From positions 1-14,146 of the forward strand of contig JAQIWT010000888.1 in NCBI GenBank assembly GCA_034696485.1: 14,146 nucleotides of DNA. Direction: 5' to 3'. The translations under genes were made by a program, and so were the position numbers. Below the pieces are notes generated by a model. It had not been told where the DNA came from. It saw only the letters and a list, made by a program, of their open reading frames with translations, and searched no databases. This stretch comes from Isohypsibius dastychi (Eukaryota; Tardigrada; Eutardigrada; Parachela; Isohypsibiidae). Positions 8,414 through 14,146 of this stretch are shown here, piece after piece. Numbering within the stretch: position 1 is the first letter of the stretch; every line of letters begins with the position of its first letter.

Positions 8414-10505
8414 ATGTCCAGAAATATATCCCAAATGCCGTCCTCTTCCATCAGCGTCACGAAAGTGACCATATTCCTTTTCGAAGCCAAAGACTTGCCA
8501 GCTATGGTAAGTTCTCAGTTTCAAATTCAATCGGAGATTTTTGGAATTCTAGTCATTGTTGAGATTTTTTTTCAGGACAGGAATGGACTTTCTGATCCAT
8601 TCTGCAAGTTCAAAGTCGGAACTGAGAAATGCCGTTCTCGAGTGATCAAGAAAACACTTAATCCACGTAAGGAAAACAATCAGCGCATTTTATGTTCGTA
8701 TTTTTCTCGTCTTCGCAGTTTTTTCCGCCGATTTTGCTGGCCTCAAATTGGCATCTGACTCTTTTCATGTTTTCAGAATGGAATGAGAAGTTCGATTTCT
8801 TCCTGGAGGATCAGGCTCCCCTTCGAATCTTGCAAGTGAGTGTCTGGGATTGGAACGGCACACTGCAGCGCAATGAAATTATTGGAAGAGCGGATATCCA
8901 TTTGGCCACATTTGAACGAGGGAAAACTTCGGATATGTGGATTGATCTCAAGGACAAAACTACTAGACGAGGCTCTTTGCATTTATCCATCTGCGTTCAT
9001 GACAAGCAACTCATAAATGAAGAAACGAGTTCGAACATTCTGGAAGAAAACGCACATCTTCTTCGCGGCGATTCTGCGAAAAGTATCAGCGAACCGGTGG
9101 TCTCGATCCAAAGATCACTTCCGGCCACTGATTATCAATCCCCAACCGAGGAGCCAATAGCAGTTCATCCCTTCCGTCAACCAGTTGGAAGTTTATCGGT
9201 GAACTTGAAAAAGATTACGAATCTTCCACCGTCTGACTCGGATGGAAAGTCAGTATTTCTTGTGATGCAGTTGGGATTTGTCCGATTCCAAACGCATTCG
9301 GTTCCACGAAGCCAAGCACCGGAATGGAATTGTGAATATCAGTTTCCGGTCACTGATGTACACTCGATTCTGGAGATTACCGTTAATGAAAGAGATGTGA
9401 AAGGTCGGACTAATATGCTAGGAGCGCGCGCGATTCCTTTGTTGAATATTGAAAATGGGAGCACAAACACATGGATCCTCAAAGACAAGAAACTGCAGAA
9501 GAATATCCCCGCTTGTATTTCATTGGAGTTGAAACTTGAGTACGATATGGTTCAGGCAGTGCTACGGACCATTAAACCAAAAGACGAAGTCCAGTCTGAA
9601 ATCAGCAAGAAGATCACCACTCAGGTAATAATACCACTTGAATTACGTTAATTAATCTAATTAAAATTTATAAACTAATTTAATTTTCAACAAGCAAGAT
9701 TTTGAGTGTGAAACTCCGAAAAAAACTGTTTTTAATTTGATGTTCCGTAGGTAATCCTGATATTTGATCGGAACCTATTTTTCAGATTATGCTTCGAAAA
9801 GTGAGCCAGATCAGAAAGATGGTTACGCTCTTCTCTGATTTATTCCAACTGATCGGCTGCATCATGCGCTGGGAATCACCAGAGCTCACAATAGCGGTTT
9901 ATTGCTGTTTCCTGTTCACGGTCACCTTTTTTCAACCCTATTGGATTCCACTTATTTTATTGTCCCTGTTCGGATTCAGTTATTTAGCATCCGGCAGTGA
10001 CGAGATATTTGCTCCCGACGAGGATGACTTCGATGACCTTTCAGTCAGCGATATTTCATCTACGCCGAGCACCAGCTCCCGTTTTTCGGCCATAGAAGGA
10101 TTGGTCAGTTTTGTGCCGGAAAGACTAAGAGTGCAGACCGGGAAGATCTGGTCGAAAATGACAGGAGAAACGGGATCGTATCTTGTGGGAAATTTTCGTT
10201 CAGCCCACGACCAAGCCAGGTTCGTTCAAAGCATTTTGGAATTCCTTGCCGAACATTACGAAAAAACTATCAACACATTTAATTTCACTGTACCATGGCT
10301 TTCGATTTTCGCAATTGTAGCGCTGTCTTTTACTTCTTTGGCTTTCTTTATCTTGCCTTTCCGGTTGGTCCTGGTAATTTGGGGCACATATGAGTTCTCG
10401 AAAGGTTTTTTTGGGAGCTATGATTTCGAGCTCATTTCGTTTTTGTCGAGAGTCCATACGAGACATGAAGCTCGACTGTACGCTGAGAAGAAAAGAAACT
10501 TATAA
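8414..10505 (+). CDS. MCTP: MCTP-family protein, two C2 domains plus two membrane segments
   Basis: The exons are 8414-8506, 8576-8666, 8777-9624 and 9786-10505 (1752 nt, 583 aa). Introns are 69, 110 and 161 nt; phases close. The first C2 domain spans about residues 14-135: DLPAM-D32-RNGLS-D38-PF, then TLNPQWNEKF and VSVWDWNG, closing in GSLHLSICV. The second spans about 199-315: GSLSVNLKK..., PEWNCEYQF, DVHSILEITV, AIPLLNIENG, LELKLEY. The MCTP C-terminal region follows: RWESPE, a hydrophobic pair at about 378-408 (PYWIPLILL), an acidic linker (DEDDFDDLS), NTFNFTVPWLS and a second pair at about 511-542 (PFRLVLVIWG), then FLSRV. By order and sequence these are C2B, C2C and the membrane module of MCTP1/2; a C2A domain is missing. 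The first C2 keeps D32 and D38 of loop 1. In the second, V221 replaces the second loop-1 Asp and loop 3 is largely stripped of Asp, so it probably binds no Ca2+. MCTPs are ER-anchored Ca2+-binding proteins linked to neurotransmission. The ATG at 8414 is the first in frame below a TGA at 8360 with no AG acceptor between; the ATG at 8435 is an alternative. Confidence 0.93.
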
Positions 10506-10570
10506 ATTTCACGGTCGAATGAAGTAAATCATTCATCCATAAATCACTTAACATTCTTTGAAAGGTTATG

Positions 10571-10576
10571 ATTAAA
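10571..10576 (+). terminator. candidate polyadenylation hexamer of MCTP
   Basis: ATTAAA lies 66 nt after the MCTP stop codon, the position expected of a poly(A) signal in a short animal 3' UTR. The hexamer is common by chance in AT-rich DNA. Confidence 0.35.
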
Positions 10577-11843
10577 GCTGCCAACACTGCTGTATTTATT
10601 TCTACGTACAATGCGAACTTGGCGGTTGTTTGTTTGTTGGTTCGACTCGTCAGCGAACGTGTGACCCCCACGGTTTTTGTGAAGACATGCAAGACTGACT
10701 CTTGCTTTTAAACACCCTGATTGCCATGTGCACAGTTGATACCTGCTTTAAATTCCCCCGTTAGTTATTAACAAGTTCGTCTCGACCAATGTTTCAAATT
10801 CGTGTGAAACAGGAACAGTTTAGTCGGAATGAACAATACTGAATTGATGACGCAACAACGACATCCATGAGAACCACCGAATTTTTTTACGGGATGCCAA
10901 TTTTGCGAATTCTGGCATCGCATGAAACTGTACGAATGATAATGAAGATTTCCTTTGTCATATTGCAAATCAATCATTCCTATGTCAAATTAGTGAACTG
11001 CAAGCGCAATTGAATTTTTTTTGTACAAACGCCAGACCGACACGAAACCTTTTGTGTAACAAACAGGCCATCTCGTAAAATCATCTAAGTTTAATTCAAA
11101 TAATTCGATTTAAATCATTTCGAAAAAACGGTTGTTTTTTTCCCTAAGAGCTCTTTTGATGTCACAAGTGTTTAATTAGGAGTCGGTTGCTCTACTTGAG
11201 CAAAGACGTTTTTTTCGAGAGAACCACTCATATTTATGAGCATTTTTTCGAAGACATTGAAAGATAACGATCAGTCATTTGTGACCTTGTGAAGCCTTTG
11301 CGAGTTTCGTCTATTGTACAGGTACCAGTTTTTTTGATTGCATAACTAGCGACACACGTTTCATATTATCGTCTATCCTTTTCTTTTTTTCATCTAATTC
11401 GCTTCGGTACAGTATCTGCGAGTCAACTTCCTGCTCGCAGGCAAATTCTTCGTTTCCACTCCCTGTGGTTGATTACCGGTGACTGAACAATTATACCTAC
11501 AAAACCTGCTAGTGAAGGCGTGCAGCTATTGTAACAGTCACCGCAGGTGAAACACTAATCATCGGGGAGATATCCATATAGTCGAATTGTTTTTTCAAAC
11601 AAGCGGTTGTCAGAAGCTAGTTTCTTGCTACACCGGCATTTCTCAGCGGGCTGTGGAATGGATGTTTTCCCGTGACTCTATTGAAAGCCTCCATTCGCCT
11701 GTGGCATACTGGCACGAATCGGGTCTTGGTGGCGAACTTGACACTTGATTTTGGATTTTACTGGCGCATTCATTAGAGCCTTCGTGTTTCAGTTTCTAGT
11801 GCCAGTATTTTGATCTTGATTCCGACTGGGGAGCGTGATCATC
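10577..11843. other. intergenic region upstream of the Ly6-type gene
   Basis: No gene is supported. Open frames on the minus strand at 10432-10692 and 10768-10977 are short, lack recognisable domains or splice context, and look random. The stretch is AT-rich with several T7-T8 runs. A near-perfect inverted repeat CTCATA-TT-TATGAG lies at 11227-11240, and a CAGGTG E-box-like site lies near 11545. The promoter and 5' UTR of the gene starting at 11844 should be in the right part. Confidence 0.45.
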
Positions 11844-13756
11844 ATGACCGGCTTCCACTTGCTGGTTCTCGGCCTCGCGTTCCATGTCCTAGGTAGGAAT
11901 CGTACACCTGATTTCAATTTAATAATTTTTCACCCATTTTGATTCAAATGGCAAAGCTTGCTTCATTTTAATTCATTTGTTTGCTTTGTGTAGGTAGTGA
12001 GGCACTGCAGTGCTTCGTTTGTACGGTGAATTTGTGGATCAACAAGGACTGCCGCTCGATCTCCTCTGCGCAGTTGATTACATGTCCGGATACTAGTGAC
12101 CACTGTAATGCTCTTGTGTATGATCTTGACGGTGAGTTGTGACTTATAACTTTACCAGATCATAATCTGTTATGAAATGCATCGAAGTTTTCACGCCGAT
12201 AACAAAATTCCATCACTTTAGTTCGAAATGAGTTGGAACAGCATATACGTGTTTAATTTGGTGTTCTACCATAAATTGTATCATCATGTTTCTGGAAATG
12301 ATTTTGCAATAGATGTTATATAGCTCTGAAAGTGAAGAAATTGATAACACGTTTGAACAACAAAACTCACTGATCATATGGTACATTGTGTTATAAGTTA
12401 GCATGGTGCGCATCAATTCAAGAAAATGTGCTTTGACCTTTTGATGCCTATTATTATATTTTGATTCGTCTGATATATCTATTGTTTACTGGTGGGAAAG
12501 GGCATTTTTTAGCGGTCGACTAATCAATTTTTTGTTGTCGAGCTCATCCCATGGGCTCTATACTGTACAGTACTAGTACTTATACTGTATGGTACGGTAT
12601 GAAGACTGGAATTAAAGTCGATAGCATTTGTTTTGTAATGGAAGAATATTGAAGAGAACATCATTTTGATTTATTAAGCTATATAAAGAATACTGAGTCA
12701 ATCATACTTGATGGCTTCTTGAATTAAGTGTGTTCTCGGGTACTTATAACTGAGATTACGTGCCAACAAAAACTCGATCACCCCCCATCGACGACCTACA
12801 GCGTTTTTGAAACGCAAAGCCACAAAGAAACCAGCCTCATCCCATAATTACCAAACCAGTCTCATCCGTGTAAATTAGACTACTGGTCTGGTAGCCTTGA
12901 ATATATTCAGGTGCTCCGCTGCATTTGTTTCTGAAACCAGCTGATGCCACACTTGTCGGCCTGACAATTTGCACTTTACAAGTACCGTGAATGTCCGATT
13001 AATGTAATGAGTGTAACGTCCTTACCGCCTCGATTTTAGACGGGGGCCTCGAAGGTAGTTTATTGCCATAGACTGAGAAGCGCAAATTCCAAACAAAACA
13101 GAAGATAAATCAGTAACACACGATATAAACCGATATGTCAGATGTTCTCAGGGTTGATTAATTACCGTATGTTTTTAGGACGAATCCTCGTGAATCGCGG
13201 TTGTTCCGGAGTGGTGTCTTCATGGGGTTTCGGTGACAGCGAATGCGACATTATGACACACGATTCGCTCCTTGATCGAGCTGTGGCTCTCTACCAATGC
13301 CGCGGGGATGGCTGTAACAACGTTGAGCCCGGAGAGGTGACAACTGTCACCAAACGCGTCAACGACCAAACCATTCAAGTTCCCGAATTCGCTCTGAGCA
13401 GCAACCTCCGAAGCGAACAGTCGACTGGGTCGGATGGAAACGACGTCCAATCCAAAGCCATTGTCACCGAACAAGATGATCTGAATGAGCGACGTGGAAA
13501 ACAGATTGCATCTGTGGATGACGATGATGACTCATATGGATTGCCTGGATTTGTCCGACGGACTCGCACGACCACTCAGGCTCCTTCGACGACAACCATT
13601 CCGCTTACTACGACAATGAGAACAACTGCAGCGCCAACAACGAAACCCACTACGCAATCAACAAGAACAACAACCAAAGAGCAAACTGTGCCACCAAGAA
13701 TTATCCTGCCACCAATTACGAGACCACCTCGACGAAACTTCACAGTTTTCGATTAG
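11844..13756 (+). CDS. secreted Ly6/uPAR (three-finger) protein with Thr-rich tail
   Basis: The exons are 11844-11892, 11994-12131 and 13179-13756 (765 nt, 254 aa). Introns are 101 and 1047 nt, both phase 1, the layout usual for Ly6/three-finger genes (signal exon plus two domain exons). Residues 1-17 form a signal peptide (TGFHLLVLGLAFHVLG). The domain covers about 20-110: it opens with C23-F-V-C26, continues with C36, C47, C54, an N-R-G-C71 motif and C85, and ends in C103-RGDG-C108-N-N, the CxxxxCN signature of the fold. That makes nine cysteines where ten are usual; the cysteine expected just before C103 is missing, so C85 may be unpaired. After the domain comes a polar linker with a DDDDD run (about 187-191) and an RRTR furin-like site (about 200-203), then a Thr-rich mucin-type tail ending in NFTVFD. 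There is no hydrophobic C-terminus, so no GPI anchor is predicted from this reading. The family includes toxins, receptor modulators and channel regulators such as Quiver/Sleepless; I infer only a secreted role. Confidence 0.8.
12561..12600. repeat. cluster of short palindromes in the Ly6-gene intron 2
   Basis: Two perfect 12-bp palindromes overlap: TACTGTACAGTA (12561-12572) and AGTACTAGTACT (12569-12580). They are followed by TATACTGTATGGTACGGTAT, an imperfect continuation of the same TACTGTA/GTAC theme. It may be a decayed simple repeat or a piece of a short inverted-repeat element; the TACAGTA core recurs near 13934-13940 and 14011-14017. Confidence 0.45.
12828..12888. repeat. short direct and inverted repeats in the Ly6-gene intron 2
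   Basis: AAACCAGYCTCATCC occurs twice with a 25-bp offset (12828-12842 and 12853-12867). ACCAGT in the second copy is mirrored by ACTGGT at 12882-12887, giving an imperfect hairpin. The origin is unknown. Confidence 0.4.
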
Positions 13757-14146
13757 CGATAAAATCTGCCCAGTGAAAATAACCTTGACTGCCTGCCGTA
13801 CATGTTTTGATTTGTCAGATTTCTATTAGAATTTGTCAAGGGTTTATACGAATATTTCAGTCGCAGGTCCATGTTGCCGACTTCCGTTTTTTAATCAACA
13901 ACAATTGAGCGTTGACCACTGGGGTTCGTAAAGTACAGTACACTTTGGATGGCTATTGCGATCAAAGCGTGACAAAACGTCGCCTCGCTTTGATTGATAT
14001 ACTTTCTACATACAGTAGCTCGAATAGAACCCGCTTATGCGTCATCACTCATCATCGTAAATCGATTTTTTAGCACTGCGTCAGCAGGGTTACTATTGCG
14101 GGTTAAATAATCCTTATCTCCTTTAACATGGAGAAACCGGCCTGTG
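13757..14146. other. 3' flank of the Ly6-type gene, no further gene seen
   Basis: This contains the 3' UTR of the preceding gene and unassigned sequence. No open frame of note or RNA gene was found. A 9-bp perfect inverted repeat ATCAAAGCG/CGCTTTGAT at 13961-13969 and 13986-13994 (16-nt loop) is the only structure noticed. No clear AATAAA follows the stop codon; ATAAAA at 13760 and AAAATAA at 13776 are weak candidates. Confidence 0.4.

Noticed and set aside
10432-10977. Minus-strand open frames downstream of MCTP
   Set aside because: One overlaps the MCTP 3' end in antisense; both are short with no recognisable domain.
12213-12416. Minus-strand 67-codon frame inside the Ly6-gene intron
   Set aside because: Low-information AT-rich sequence, no splice signals or family resemblance.
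1-14146. Mobile elements, CRISPR arrays, rRNA, or a defence-type gene system
   Set aside because: No transposase, reverse transcriptase, long terminal inverted repeats, spaced direct repeats or ribosomal sequence were seen; the window is ordinary animal nuclear DNA apart from the items listed.

Overview
The window looks like nuclear DNA of a small-genome animal, most likely a nematode. It holds multi-exon genes with mostly short introns (about 45-200 nt, GT...AG, pyrimidine-rich ...TTTCAG/TTTAG/GCAG acceptors), metazoan gene families, and no bacterial-style operons or ribosome binding sites. The acceptors are more varied than the strict Caenorhabditis TTTTCAG, so I do not push the taxon further. 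No spliced leader gene, tRNA, rRNA or transposon coding region was recognised.

Layout, left to right. (1) 1-527: no gene recognised; a 38-bp GC-rich tandem repeat (about 4.5 copies) lies at 221-375. (2) 528-1265, minus strand: a gene model for a protein of about 176 aa that I cannot assign to a family. (3) 1122-2678, plus strand: a secreted mucin-like Ser/Thr-rich protein with a signal peptide and a six-cysteine C-terminal segment. The 5' ends of (2) and (3) are interlocked: each first coding exon lies opposite the first intron of the other gene. (4) 2835-3458, minus: an open frame with a coiled-coil stretch and a faint resemblance to the borealin C-terminal domain; its 5' end is unresolved. 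(5) 3719-6012, minus: a complete six-exon RFT1 gene (532 aa). (6) 6013-6678: divergent promoter region. (7) 6679-7621, plus: a complete five-exon FIS1 gene (150 aa). (8) 8414-10505, plus: a four-exon MCTP gene (583 aa) with two C2 domains instead of three and two membrane segments. (9) 11844-13756, plus: a three-exon Ly6/uPAR (three-finger) secreted protein with nine cysteines and a long Thr-rich tail. The last 390 bases hold no gene that I can see.

The genes are not one pathway. RFT1 (ER, N-glycosylation), FIS1 (mitochondrial/peroxisomal outer membrane) and MCTP (ER-type C2/transmembrane protein) are housekeeping organelle-membrane genes. They are flanked on both sides by fast-evolving secreted proteins with O-glycosylation-type Ser/Thr tracts. 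The core gene models are reliable because exon phases close exactly and total lengths match the families. The left end (528-1265 and 2835-3458) rests on splice-site reading alone and is the part that most needs transcript data.
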